Part shown: one piece after another, positions 53,606 to 62,325 of the stretch
How positions within the stretch are numbered: the first letter of the stretch is position 1
Layout: each line of letters begins with the position of its first letter
Source: Chitinophaga lutea
Lineage (GTDB): Bacteria > Bacteroidota > Bacteroidia > Chitinophagales > Chitinophagaceae
Length of the DNA: 64,000 bases
Assembly (NCBI RefSeq): GCF_003813775.1
Contig: NZ_RPDH01000001.1
Location: 806,001 to 870,000 of the forward strand
Direction of reading: 5' to 3'
Position numbers and translations under genes: made by a program
Notes under the pieces: generated by a model
What the model was told of the DNA's origin: nothing
Seen by the model: the letters and a program-made list of their open reading frames with translations, nothing else
Database searches by the model: none

Positions 53606-54640
53606 GTGAAACAGAACCGGCTGATTATTGTCGTCGCCTTCCTGCTGGCCTTCGCCGGCGCCTGCTCGGAACCCCGCGCGGTAACGCCGGCGTTCTATTT
53701 CTGGAAACAGCGGCTGCAGCTGAACGCCACTGAAAAAGAAGCGCTCGCCGCTACCGGCGCCAGAAAGCTGTACGTAAAAATGTTCGACGTGAGCTGGAAC
53801 GCACAGCAGCGTGTAGCCTCACCCGTGGCCGTGGCGGACCTGCGCGAACCGCTGGCGGACAGCCTGGAGCTGGTGCCGGTGGTGTTCCTGGTCAACGAAG
53901 TGTGGCAGCACCCGGATACCGCCTGGCCGGCGCAGCTGGCGCAGCGGGTAAGCACCCTGCTGGGGCAGCTCACCCCGCAACGCACCATCCGCGAAATCCA
54001 GATCGATTGCGACTGGTCGCGCACCACCAGAACGGCATATTTCGCCTTTCTGCGCCACCTGCGCGCGCAACCGTTCTTTGCGGGCAAACAGCTCTCCGCC
54101 ACCATCCGCCTGCACCAGGTCAAATACCTGAAAAGTAACGGCGTGCCTCCGGTGGATAAAGGGCTGCTGATGTGCTACAACATGGGCGACCTCCGCAAGT
54201 GGGGCGACCATAATTCCATCCTCAACATGGAAACGCTCGAGGCCTACACCGGCAACGACCGTATCAGCAATTATCCCTTATCTTTGGACCTGGCATTGCC
54301 ATTGTTCGAGTGGACGGTGCTTTTCCGCAACCGGCAATACGCCGGCCTGCTCCGAAATATGGAGCAGGAACAACTGGAAAACCGCACCCTCTTCCAGCCC
54401 GCCGGCGAGTTCCTGTACACCGTGTTAAAAGACACCACCCTGAACGGTTACCGGCTGCGCCCGGGCGAAGTGCTCCGCTACGAAACCTCCGACCCCGTGG
54501 TGCTGCGAAAGGCGGCGAAACACCTGGCGCGGCAGCGGCAACCATATTCACCTACCGTGATTTTATACCATCTTGATTCATTAACCCTTCGTAAGCACCC
54601 AACGAATGAACTGGAAGAGATTTTCAATTTTTTGCGCTAG
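53606..54640 (+). CDS. Putative lipoprotein with DUF3142-like TIM-barrel features
   Basis: A 344-residue exported protein with a GTG start at 53606 and lipobox FAGAC (Cys 20). The first part (AFYFWKQRLQLNATEKEALAATGARKLYVKMFDV) and the later IREIQIDCDWSRTTRTAYFAFLRHLR followed by LSATIRLHQVKYL and LLMCYNMGDL look like strands and helices of a TIM barrel of the DUF3142/GHL type, which are predicted glycoside hydrolases. This comparison is from motif pattern only. Its 3' end overlaps the next gene by 35 bp, so the two are tightly coupled. Confidence 0.72.
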   Translation: MKQNRLIIVVAFLLAFAGACSEPRAVTPAFYFWKQRLQLNATEKEALAATGARKLYVKMFDVSWNAQQRVASPVAVADLREPLADSLELVPVVFLVNEVWQHPDTAWPAQLAQRVSTLLGQLTPQRTIREIQIDCDWSRTTRTAYFAFLRHLRAQPFFAGKQLSATIRLHQVKYLKSNGVPPVDKGLLMCYNMGDLRKWGDHNSILNMETLEAYTGNDRISNYPLSLDLALPLFEWTVLFRNRQYAGLLRNMEQEQLENRTLFQPAGEFLYTVLKDTTLNGYRLRPGEVLRYETSDPVVLRKAAKHLARQRQPYSPTVILYHLDSLTLRKHPTNELEEIFNFLR

Positions 54641-56948
54641 TTTCCTGACCTTTTTCCTGGCGGAATCCGTCTATGTATTTTCCTGCGGCGGCGGGGAACC
54701 GGATCCGTACGATTATTACACCAACTTCTTCAACCCCAACATCGCATCCAAAAAAGGGTTCGAGCCGTTTTATTACACCGGCCTCGCGAACTATTACGGC
54801 CGGGAAGAGGATGAAACGGCCATCAACCTGCGCAGCTGGCACGCCTTCTTCGGCGGCAAGGCAACGGAGGCGGATATACGGGAATTTATCTACACCTACT
54901 CCCGCCCCCAGATGGCGGCGCTCTACAATCACATCGAAAAAGGCGTAGCCCTGCAGGCGCCGGACAGTGTGCAGCAAAACACCCTCACCCGCTGGTTCAT
55001 CGGCAGCAAAGACCGTGAAACGCTGGGTTACCTCATGTACGCCAAACAATGCGAACCGCATACCGGCGGGGGCGGCGGATGGGAAGCGCCCGTGCGCGAC
55101 TCCCTCACCATGATCAAACTGTCCCGCAACGGGGTGCAGCTGTACAAGGCCTGCAAAAACGAGCAGATCAGGGAACGGTACGCTTTCCAGGCCATCCGCC
55201 TGGCGCACTACGGCCGCGACTATCACCAGGCGCTCAGGTATTACGATTCCCTGGCGGCGCCTATCCGCTCGGGCTCCCTGATATACTACAAATCGCTGGC
55301 GCTGAAAGCGGGTGCGCTCCTGCGCACCGGCGCCAAAGCGGAAAGCGCCTATATTTTCTCCCGCGTGTTTGAACAGGCGCCTTCCCTCCGGGAAATGGCC
55401 TTTACCAACACCGGCTGGGCCGGCGCGCCGGAACAGGAAGTGATGCGGCGCTGCGCCAATACGGAAGAAAAAGCGACCGTGGCGGCGATGTACGCCTGCC
55501 GGGTGTACGACCTGCATCCGCAGGGCATCCGCAACGTGTACCGCCTCTCCCCGCAGTCGCCCATGCTCGATGTGCTCCTTGGCCGCGAGATCAACAAACT
55601 CGAAGACGGCTTCCTCTACAACCGCCTGAGCAAGGCGCGGTTCGGGGACGACGGCTACAACTACAGCAACGCGGCGGAGTCCGGTACCGCCCAGGTGGCG
55701 GCGCTGCAGCAGTTGCTCGACAGCCTGGCCAGCGGCGGGAAAGTAAAGGAACCGGCGCTCTGGCAGATCTCATCGGCCTACCTCTCTTATATGCTGAAAG
55801 ATTTTCCGGGCGCGCATAAAAGGCTCGACGCGGCGAAGGCGGCGGCGCAGCAGCGCACCGCCCTGAAAGACCAGTGGGAGATCGTACGGCTGATCGTATC
55901 GGTGGAAGAGCAGTCGCAGATCGGGAAAGACTTCGAGGCGCAGCTGCTCGAATCGTTCCGCTGGCTCGACAGCAAGCTCGACACAACCAGTAAACGGGAA
56001 TCCTGGTATTACGATGGCCCCAGCAGCGCTGAAATAGACCAGGACTTTTATTTCAGGATGTACCGCAACCTGCTCGATTACGTGGTGGCCACCCGCTACA
56101 TCCAGCAGGGCGACATCACCCGCCAGGCGCTCATCCTCTCCAAACGCGACAAGGTAAGCCCCTACGGTGGCATCGACGGCTACTATCCCTCCGCGAAGGA
56201 TTTTTTAACGGACAGCCTGCAGGCCCAGCAGCTCATCCAGCTGTACAACCTGCAGCAGCAGAAAAGGAAAACGCCGTTTGAACAATATCTCTGCAAGGAG
56301 TTCACGATGACGGAAAACGAGGTGGGCGAAGCCATCGCGGTGGGTTTTGTACGCCAGCACGATTTTGCCAATGCCGTTACCTGGTTCAAGAAATCCGGCA
56401 GCTCCCGCACCGCGGGGCTGGCCTTTACGCCGCAGCTGGAAGATTACGGGGTAGACAGCAGCGAAACCGTGATCAGCCAGGCGGAGTACGCCGCCACCAT
56501 GCTGGAGCTGGAGAAAAAGATGAAAAACAACAGGGCCACGGCGGAAGATTATTACAAATACGCCACCGGCCTGTTCAGCATCTCCTACTACGGCCACGCC
56601 TACCAGCTTTCCGCGAAGTACCGCCCCAGCACCCGCTGGTACGAGCCGGTGCACGACAGCCGCCCCGACCTGAAGCAGTACTACGGCTGTTACCGCGCCG
56701 AAGAGTACTACAAAAAAGCGGCGGACGTTGCCACCAACCGGGAATTCAAGGCCCGCTGCCTGTTCATGGCCGCGCGCTGCGCCCAGAAGCACCTGTATGA
56801 TGAGAAGAAAGACTGGTACATCCTGGCCTCGGAGCAAAACCCGCACTTCCCCGAACTGGTGAAAAACTACAGCAATACGGCATTTTACAAGGAAACGTTC
56901 GACCGTTGCGGTTACCTGCGCGACTTTGTGTATATGCAGAAGAAATAA
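54606..56948 (+). CDS. Large exported TPR-like protein of unknown function
   Basis: A 780-residue protein with a signal peptide (FCASFLTFFLAESVYVFSC, so perhaps a lipoprotein at Cys 27) and a mature start with CGGGEPDPYDYYTNFFNP. The bulk is alpha-helical with TPR-like pairs (RETLGYLMYAKQCE, FQAIRLAHYGRDYHQALRYYDSL, KSLALKAGALLRTGAKAESAYIFSRVFE, ISYYGHAYQLSAKY, AEEYYKKAADVATNREFKARCLFMAARCAQK). No enzyme motif is seen. It overlaps the gene before it by 35 bp and is closed by a strong terminator. It may be a scaffold for the product of the DUF3142-like gene. Confidence 0.78.
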   Translation: MNWKRFSIFCASFLTFFLAESVYVFSCGGGEPDPYDYYTNFFNPNIASKKGFEPFYYTGLANYYGREEDETAINLRSWHAFFGGKATEADIREFIYTYSRPQMAALYNHIEKGVALQAPDSVQQNTLTRWFIGSKDRETLGYLMYAKQCEPHTGGGGGWEAPVRDSLTMIKLSRNGVQLYKACKNEQIRERYAFQAIRLAHYGRDYHQALRYYDSLAAPIRSGSLIYYKSLALKAGALLRTGAKAESAYIFSRVFEQAPSLREMAFTNTGWAGAPEQEVMRRCANTEEKATVAAMYACRVYDLHPQGIRNVYRLSPQSPMLDVLLGREINKLEDGFLYNRLSKARFGDDGYNYSNAAESGTAQVAALQQLLDSLASGGKVKEPALWQISSAYLSYMLKDFPGAHKRLDAAKAAAQQRTALKDQWEIVRLIVSVEEQSQIGKDFEAQLLESFRWLDSKLDTTSKRESWYYDGPSSAEIDQDFYFRMYRNLLDYVVATRYIQQGDITRQALILSKRDKVSPYGGIDGYYPSAKDFLTDSLQAQQLIQLYNLQQQKRKTPFEQYLCKEFTMTENEVGEAIAVGFVRQHDFANAVTWFKKSGSSRTAGLAFTPQLEDYGVDSSETVISQAEYAATMLELEKKMKNNRATAEDYYKYATGLFSISYYGHAYQLSAKYRPSTRWYEPVHDSRPDLKQYYGCYRAEEYYKKAADVATNREFKARCLFMAARCAQKHLYDEKKDWYILASEQNPHFPELVKNYSNTAFYKETFDRCGYLRDFVYMQKK

Positions 56949-56995
56949 GCCGTGAACGTCTCCCGTGTGCCCACGGGAACATCCATATCGTAGGC

Positions 56996-57036
56996 AAAAG
57001 CAAAGCATACCTAATCGGGTATGCTTTGCTTTTTTA
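56996..57036 (+). terminator. Strong Rho-independent terminator
   Basis: A 16-bp perfect stem (AAAAGCAAAGCATACC / GGTATGCTTTGCTTTT) with a 6-base loop and T run, 47 bp after the large TPR-like gene. Confidence 0.93.
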
Positions 57037-57149
57037 TGGCAGCCCCGCTGCCCCCCCCTGATGATTTTCCCTTTTGCGTAAATAATTTTCCCGATTGCGA
57101 AGGCGCTTCCGCCACGGCTACCCGATTTTTGCCCAAAGCTTTTACCCGG

Positions 57150-58340
57150 ATGTCCAAACGCAAAACGCTCTTCCGCCGTGTGAACGACTGGCTGCACCTC
57201 TGGCTGGGCCTCACATCAGGCATTATTGTGGTGATTATCGCCCTCACCGGCTGTATATACGCCTTCCAGGAAGAGATTTCCGACCTCACCCAACCCTACC
57301 GCTTCGTAAAAGCGGAAAACCGGCCTTTCCTCCCCCCATCCGCCATGCGCCAGGCCGCCGCCCTGCTGGCCGGCGAAAACCCCGTGCTCGGCGTTACCTA
57401 CGGCCATACCGGCCGCTCGGCCATTACCGCCTACATGGACAAGGAAGACGGGTACACCCTGATTTACATGAACCCCTACACCGGGGCCATCCTCAAGGAA
57501 AAAGCGCTCAAACACGATTTTTTCCGTTTCATACTCGAAGGGCACTTCAACCTCTGGCTGCCCCGCCCCATCGGGCAACCGATCGTGGCCACCGCCACCC
57601 TTATTTTCATTTTGCTGCTCATCAGCGGCCTCATCATGTGGTGGCCCAAAAGATGGAACCGCGCCAACCGCAACAAAAGTTTCAAGGTCAAAACCGGCGG
57701 CAGCGCCAAACGCCTGAACTACGACCTGCACAACGTGCTGGGCTTTTACGCCATGACCATCGCGCTGGTGCTCGGCATCACCGGGCTCGTGTGGGGGTTC
57801 CAGTGGTTCTCCAAAAGTTATTTCTACACCGTTACCGGCGGCCGCACGTTCAAGGAGTGGAAAGCCCCGCTCTCGGACACTACGGCCATTGCCGCCATGC
57901 AGCTCCCCGAAGATAAGATCTGGGCGCAGGTACGGCACCTGAACGGCAGTATCGATATCGACTTCGCCAACAAAACGGCCGACCCCATCCGCGTGACCTA
58001 CAACCCGGAAAAAGGCACCTATTATAAAAGGGAATTCTGGTTCTACGACCGTTATACCCTCAAAAAGATCCCCGGCGGCGGTTTCTACGGCAAACCTTAC
58101 GAGGCCACCTCCAAAGGAGAAAAGCTCTACCGCATGAACTACGACATTCATGTGGGCGCCATCGCCGGCCTGCCGGGCAAGATCCTGATGTTCTGCATCA
58201 GCCTCATCTGCGCCAGCCTGCCCGTAACCGGGTTCATCATCTGGTGGGGCAGGAAGAAAAAACAGGCTAAAAAGAAAAAGACCACCTTCCGGCGGCCGCA
58301 ACCGGCGGCGGTGCAGGAAGCAGAGCCGGCATTGCCATAA
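57150..58340 (+). CDS. PepSY-associated TM helix domain protein
   Basis: A 396-residue inner membrane protein. ATG 57150 is chosen because MSKRKTLFRRVNDWLHLWLGL directly precedes the first transmembrane helix (SGIIVVIIALTGCIYAF). Three more helices lie at about 160-185 (VATATLIFILLLISGLIMWW), 215-235 (FYAMTIALVLGITGLVWGF) and 345-370 (LMFCISLICASLPVTGFIIWW), and a large external PepSY-type part lies between. DWLHLWLGL, LNLWLPRPIGQP and NYDLHNVLGFY (histidines of the family) are all present. Such proteins are linked to iron or siderophore handling and external electron transfer. It is followed by a terminator. Confidence 0.9.
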   Translation: MSKRKTLFRRVNDWLHLWLGLTSGIIVVIIALTGCIYAFQEEISDLTQPYRFVKAENRPFLPPSAMRQAAALLAGENPVLGVTYGHTGRSAITAYMDKEDGYTLIYMNPYTGAILKEKALKHDFFRFILEGHFNLWLPRPIGQPIVATATLIFILLLISGLIMWWPKRWNRANRNKSFKVKTGGSAKRLNYDLHNVLGFYAMTIALVLGITGLVWGFQWFSKSYFYTVTGGRTFKEWKAPLSDTTAIAAMQLPEDKIWAQVRHLNGSIDIDFANKTADPIRVTYNPEKGTYYKREFWFYDRYTLKKIPGGGFYGKPYEATSKGEKLYRMNYDIHVGAIAGLPGKILMFCISLICASLPVTGFIIWWGRKKKQAKKKKTTFRRPQPAAVQEAEPALP

Positions 58341-58345
58341 ATCAG

Positions 58346-58378
58346 AAAGGGAGGCGCTAACGGCCTCCCTTTTTTTAT
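58346..58378 (+). terminator. Terminator after the PepSY gene
   Basis: Stem AAGGGAGGC / GCCTCCCTT with a loop of about 8 bases, followed by seven T. Confidence 0.9.
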
Positions 58379-58390
58379 CTCATTTACAGG

Positions 58391-59587
58391 TTACAGGTAC
58401 CATTTTTTATACCGCAGCAGGCCTTCCACAAAATAGTAGTCCGCATACGTCAGCGGCACATCCACCTCACTGTTCCCTAAAAAATGCCCCACGCTGTGCT
58501 GCAGCAGGAAACCGCCGTTTTCACCCGGCTTCGCGCGATACGCGTCTGACGAGAGGGCTTTCAGCATCACCGCCGCGGCATCCACATACCGTTCCCGATC
58601 CGCTTTGGAGGCGTATTGCCCCAGCTCCAGCAGGGCCGATGCGGCGATGGCGCCGGCGGAAGCATCGCGGTTGGTGGGGATCTGCGGGGCGTTGTAATCC
58701 CAGTACGGAATTTTGTCGGCCGGCAGGTTGGGATGGCGCAGGATAAAATCTGCGATGTGTTGCGCGTGCTGCAGGTAGACGTTGTTTTTCGTAAAGCGGT
58801 ACATCATGGTAAAACCGTACAGCCCCCACGCCTGCCCGCGGCTCCAGGCCGAAGTGTCGTGCGCGCCCTGCCCGTTCACTTTTTTCAGGATGGCGCCGGT
58901 GTTAAGATCGTAGTCTACGATGTGGAACGTGCTATGGTCGGGGCGGTAGTGATTTTTGAGGGTGGTGTTGGCATGCGTTTCGGCGATGGTGCGGAATTTC
59001 GGGTCGCCGCCCTGCTGCGCCACCCACAGCAATTGTTCGAGGTTCATCATATTGTCGATGATCACCGGGCAGTTGAGGCGGCTGCTTTTGTTCCACGACT
59101 GGATGGCGTGGATGGAAGGGCGGTAACGGGTTACCTGGTATACGGCGGCCGTGTCGATCACGTCTTTATATTTTTTGTCGCCCGTGATGCGGTAGGCATT
59201 CCCGAAGGAGCAGTAGATCATGAAACCGATGTCGTGGTTGCCGGTGTAGCGTTTTTCCTTTTCGAGGATGGTGAGGCGCCTTTCCGCTTCGGCTTTCACC
59301 TGGGCGTCTTTCGTGTATTCGTACAGGTACCAGAGCGTGCCGGGATAAAACCCGCTGCACCACCATTCCGTATTGGACGTCACGGATTTGCCGTGCTGGA
59401 AGGTGCGGGGCATCCGGTTGGCGGGTGTACTGTCTTTCAGCACGGCGTACTGCCATACGGCGAAGCGCATGTTGTCGTCGATCAGCCGGCGCATCTCCGC
59501 TTTGGAGTGTTGCTGCGCAAAGGCGGCCAGGGGAAGCAGTACAGCCAGCGCGGCTGCTTTCGTCAGTTTTCCTGCGGTGGATATCAT
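58391..59587 (-). CDS. Glycoside hydrolase family 88 unsaturated uronyl hydrolase
   Basis: A 398-residue exported (alpha/alpha)6 enzyme with a signal peptide (LAVLLPLAAFAQQ). It shows WWCSGFYPGTLWYLYEYT, TGNHDIGFMIYCSFGNAYRIT (first catalytic Asp), PVIIDNMMNLEQLLWVAQQGG (second Asp), SAWSRGQAWGLYGFTMMYR and LGNSEVDVPLTYADYYFVEGLLR. GH88 enzymes hydrate the unsaturated uronic acid left by polysaccharide lyases acting on glycosaminoglycans, ulvan, xanthan or pectin. No lyase gene is in the window, so the oligosaccharide is made by enzymes encoded elsewhere or by other microbes. Confidence 0.94.
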   Translation of the reverse strand: MISTAGKLTKAAALAVLLPLAAFAQQHSKAEMRRLIDDNMRFAVWQYAVLKDSTPANRMPRTFQHGKSVTSNTEWWCSGFYPGTLWYLYEYTKDAQVKAEAERRLTILEKEKRYTGNHDIGFMIYCSFGNAYRITGDKKYKDVIDTAAVYQVTRYRPSIHAIQSWNKSSRLNCPVIIDNMMNLEQLLWVAQQGGDPKFRTIAETHANTTLKNHYRPDHSTFHIVDYDLNTGAILKKVNGQGAHDTSAWSRGQAWGLYGFTMMYRFTKNNVYLQHAQHIADFILRHPNLPADKIPYWDYNAPQIPTNRDASAGAIAASALLELGQYASKADRERYVDAAAVMLKALSSDAYRAKPGENGGFLLQHSVGHFLGNSEVDVPLTYADYYFVEGLLRYKKWYL

Positions 59588-59687
59588 GGGTGGAATGTTT
59601 TACCGTTAACACGGCGAAGGGCCTGCAAACGTTTGCGACAAAATAGCAAATGCATGGAATTTCACAAGTATTAATTTATACTTGCGG

Positions 59688-60170
59688 ATGCGATTTATTC
59701 TGACGGTATCTCTCCTGTTTTTTTCGATCTCCCTGTTTGCCCAGTCGTATGCCGGTAAAGTGACCGCCGTAAAAGACGGCGACACCATTGAAATGCTGGT
59801 GAATGGCAAGCCCGTACGCGTGCGTTTGTTCGGGATCGACTGCCCCGAGAAAGGCCAGCCCTTCGGCGAAAAAGCCCGGCAGTACACCGCCGGCCTCTGC
59901 TTCGGCAAAACCGTCACCGCCGTGCAGCGGAGCCGCGACCCGTACGGCCGCATCGTGGCGGACGTGTACCTGGCCGACCGGCGTTTTCTCAATGAAACGC
60001 TCGTAACGGCAGGCTATGCCTGGCATTATAAGAAGTTCAGCAAAAGCGAGGTGCTGGCGGAAGCGGAAAAAAAGGCCCGCGCCGGGAAGCAGGGACTGTG
60101 GGCGGACGCTTCGCCCGTGGCGCCCTGGAACTGGCGTAAACAGAAAGGCACCGTGTATTCCGCCCGTTAA
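59688..60170 (+). CDS. Secreted thermonuclease (SNase) family protein
   Basis: A 160-residue protein; ATG 59688 is preferred to a TTG 6 bp upstream. The signal peptide ends at SLFAQ. The SNase fold keeps its key residues: Asp in VKDGDTIEM, Arg in RVRLFGIDCPEKGQPFGEKA (with the active Glu) and Arg in SRDPYGRIVADVYL. It should be a Ca2+-dependent nuclease acting outside the cell or in the periplasm. It lies 18 bp upstream of the thioesterase gene, but a functional link is doubtful. Confidence 0.93.
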   Translation: MRFILTVSLLFFSISLFAQSYAGKVTAVKDGDTIEMLVNGKPVRVRLFGIDCPEKGQPFGEKARQYTAGLCFGKTVTAVQRSRDPYGRIVADVYLADRRFLNETLVTAGYAWHYKKFSKSEVLAEAEKKARAGKQGLWADASPVAPWNWRKQKGTVYSAR

Positions 60171-60188
60171 CATTAAAAATATCATTGT

Positions 60189-60662
60189 ATGAGCAGACCA
60201 CAACACACCGTAACGCTCCGTTTTCTGGCCGAGCCGTCTGACGTTAATTTCGGGGGAAAAGTGCACGGGGGCTCCGTGATGAAATGGATCGACCAGGCGG
60301 GTTTTACCTGCGCCGCCAACTGGAGCGGCCAGTATTGTGTAACGGTGTACGTGGGTGGCATCCGGTTCTACAAACCCATCGCCATCGGCGACCTGGTGGA
60401 GATCTCGGCCTCCATCATCTATACCGGCAACACCAGCATGCACATTTCCATTCATGTATACGCCGGCAATCCCCGCCAGCAGGAAAAGATAAAAACCACC
60501 CATTGCATCATGGTGTTCGCCGCCATCGATGAAAAAGGCCAGACGGTGCCCATTCCCAAATGGGTGCCTGAAACGGAAGATGAGATCAATATGGAAAAAT
60601 ACGCCCACCGGTTGATGGACCTCCGGAAGAATATCGAAGATGAGATGAAACAATATCTCTGA
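60189..60662 (+). CDS. Acyl-CoA thioesterase (hotdog fold)
   Basis: A 157-residue hotdog protein. It matches the acyl-CoA hydrolase group with NFGGKVHGGSVMKWIDQAGF (active Asp), YVGGIRFYKPIAIGDLVEISASIIYTGNTSM and TTHCIMVFAAIDEKGQTVPIPKW. It hydrolyses acyl-CoA to acid and CoA in the cytoplasm. The gene follows the nuclease gene closely and is followed by about 185 bp of degenerate repeats. Confidence 0.92.
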   Translation: MSRPQHTVTLRFLAEPSDVNFGGKVHGGSVMKWIDQAGFTCAANWSGQYCVTVYVGGIRFYKPIAIGDLVEISASIIYTGNTSMHISIHVYAGNPRQQEKIKTTHCIMVFAAIDEKGQTVPIPKWVPETEDEINMEKYAHRLMDLRKNIEDEMKQYL

Positions 60663-60674
60663 ACCCGCGCAAAC

Positions 60675-60848
60675 CGCAGTTCCGGGCGGATGCCCGCAGG
60701 CGGGAATTTCCCGGGCGGAAAGCGGAACAATACTCCTAAACGCAGTTCAGGACGACGCCCCCAGGTAGCACTTCACGGGCGAAAAGCGAAACAACACTGA
60801 CGATGCCGGCCCTACAGCTGGAAATATCCCAGGCTGAAAGCGGCGCCT
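60675..60848. repeat. Three degenerate tandem repeats (about 55-66 bp each)
   Basis: Copy 1 (60675-60733) and copy 2 (60741-60798) both start CGCAGTTC and end with AAAGCG, AACAA and ACT; copy 3 (about 60799-60848) keeps CAGG and GAAAGCGG. AAAGCG occurs at 60719, 60783 and 60837. The third copy runs to the end of the convergent redoxin-like gene. They look like decaying tandem duplications. Confidence 0.6.
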
Positions 60849-61486
60849 TACGCGATCGCGCGGCTCAGGGCTTGCCCCTGCCCGGTGGTGTACACCTGGC
60901 TCAGCAGGTCGCGGCTGTTGATGGATTGCTGTAAATAATGATCGAGGAAGTGATAGCTGATGCGCTGCGACTGGCCGATCACATACACGGCCGGCAGCGG
61001 CGCGTTTTCTTCGATGCCGCTCACCCGGTCCCACAGCGGGTCGGATTCAAGATATAAACCCGCGCTGCGTGCGATCTGGTGACCTTTGTCGATGGCCAGC
61101 GGGAAAGTGAGGTTGAGTTTTTTCACGAGATGGTCCAGCTCCTTGCGCCCGTCTGCCGATACTACCAGCAGTTGCCCGCCCATCACCTGGATGTCTGCAT
61201 ACAGCTCCTGCAATTGCTGCAGGTACTTTTCACCGTACCCGTTCCAGTGGATCGAAAAGAACGCCAGTACCAGCGGCTGGTTCAGCAGCTCGCTGCCCAC
61301 CAGGTAATTGTTTTCCCGGCTGAGGAAAGTGAATGGCGTGATGAAATCGTCCTTGTGCAGGTGAAACAGCGGCAGGGTGTTGCCTGCAACCGCCGGTTTG
61401 ATACGGGTTCTGTCGTTCAGGGGTTTGGTGCTCCTGATTTCAGGGTACAGCGGCGGAAAATCTGCATAACGGTTGGTGGTGCGCAT
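60848..61486 (-). CDS. Cysteine-free peroxiredoxin-like (AhpC/TSA) protein
   Basis: A 212-residue protein with a thioredoxin/AhpC-TSA-like pattern: NTLPLFHLHKDDFITPFTFL, LLNQPLVLAFFSIHWNGYGEKYLQQLQEL, MGGQLLVVSADGRKELDHLVKKLNLTFPLAIDKGHQIARSAGLY, and LPAVYVIGQSQRISYHFLD. The peroxidatic position, usually in a WCPYC-like loop, reads HWNGYGE, and there is no Cys anywhere in the protein, so it cannot be a thiol peroxidase. It may be a redox-dead binding protein. It is convergent with the thioesterase gene. Confidence 0.8.
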   Translation of the reverse strand: MRTTNRYADFPPLYPEIRSTKPLNDRTRIKPAVAGNTLPLFHLHKDDFITPFTFLSRENNYLVGSELLNQPLVLAFFSIHWNGYGEKYLQQLQELYADIQVMGGQLLVVSADGRKELDHLVKKLNLTFPLAIDKGHQIARSAGLYLESDPLWDRVSGIEENAPLPAVYVIGQSQRISYHFLDHYLQQSINSRDLLSQVYTTGQGQALSRAIA

Positions 61487-61640
61487 ACGATTCTTTTAAT
61501 GATGGTTTTGATCTTTAAAACGGGTATTGTACTGTAAAGATAAGGAGAATATTCCTATTATCCTACCAACTTTGTAGACTTTTAGGAAAATAAATTGTCC
61601 CCTGGGCCATGGTGGCGGGTTTTACCAGAACCGGGCGCAT

Positions 61641-61668
61641 AAAAAAAGCCGGCCTTTTGGAGGCCGGC
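61641..61668 (-). terminator. Terminator of the yceI-like gene
   Basis: Stem GCCGGCCT / AGGCCGGC with a short loop; on the - strand seven T follow. It begins 23 bp past the YceI stop codon. Confidence 0.9.
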
Positions 61669-61690
61669 CGGGTAAAAATCGTCGGGGGAA

Positions 61691-62263
61691 CTACTGTTTT
61701 ACGAACTCGCCGTCGGCAATGATCGCCACTTGTTCGCTCAGCATGGGAGCCGGGAATTTGGCGCCTACACCGAAATCGGAACGTTTGATGTTGCCGGTAA
61801 CACGGAAACCCGCTGTGGGCTTTTTGCTCATCGGGTTTTCGATGGTGCCGCGGTACCAGAGATCCAGTGTAACGGGTTTGGTTACACCATGCAGGGTCAG
61901 ATCACCGGTCACTTTGTATTTGCCGTTGCTTACTTTTTTCAGCGAAGTGCTTTTGAAAGTAATGGTGGGGATGTTGGCCACGTCGAAAAAGTCGGCGCTT
62001 CTGAGGTGCTCGTCCCTTTTGTCGATACCGGTGTTGATAGAGGTGGCCTGCGCTGTCAGCTCAATGGTAGCATCGCTGAAATCGGGTTTTGCCGCCGTTA
62101 CGGTCGCATCAAAATCGGAAAAAGCGCCGGAAACGGTGGACACGCCAAGGTGCTGAATATCAAACTTCAACTGGGAGTGCGCCTTGTCCGATTTCCAGGA
62201 AGACTGCGCGAAAGTGCTGAGCGATGCGGCTACCAGCAATACTAAGCAGGTGATCTTTTTCAT
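61691..62263 (-). CDS. YceI family periplasmic protein
   Basis: A 190-residue protein with a signal peptide (LVLLVAASLSTFAQ). The lipocalin-like YceI domain runs to the end: SSWKSDKAHSQLKFDIQHLGVSTVSGAFSDFDATV, IDKRDEHLRSADFFDVANIPTITFKSTSL, YKVTGDLTLHGVTKPVTLDLWYRG, and SDFGVGAKFPAPMLSEQVAI. Family members bind isoprenoid-type lipids in the periplasm. It is divergent from an hxlR-type gene, with a shared control region, which suggests control by that repressor. Confidence 0.95.
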   Translation of the reverse strand: MKKITCLVLLVAASLSTFAQSSWKSDKAHSQLKFDIQHLGVSTVSGAFSDFDATVTAAKPDFSDATIELTAQATSINTGIDKRDEHLRSADFFDVANIPTITFKSTSLKKVSNGKYKVTGDLTLHGVTKPVTLDLWYRGTIENPMSKKPTAGFRVTGNIKRSDFGVGAKFPAPMLSEQVAIIADGEFVKQ

Positions 62264-62289
62264 AATATGCTTTTTATTTTTACGGAATG

Positions 62290-62297
62290 CAAACTTA
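62290..62297 (-). promoter_or_regulatory. Promoter -7 element of the yceI-like gene
   Basis: TAAGTTTG on the - strand is an exact TAnnTTTG match and gives a leader of about 20 bases. It is only 2 bp from the oppositely directed -7 element of the hxlR-type gene. Confidence 0.5.
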
Positions 62298-62299
62298 TG

Positions 62300-62307
62300 T
62301 ACATTTG
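62300..62307 (+). promoter_or_regulatory. Promoter -7 element of the hxlR-type gene
   Basis: TACATTTG, an exact TAnnTTTG match, predicts a 59-base leader to ATG 62373, within which lies the operator-like cluster. Confidence 0.5.
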
Positions 62308-62325
62308 CTTACAAATTGTTAGTAG

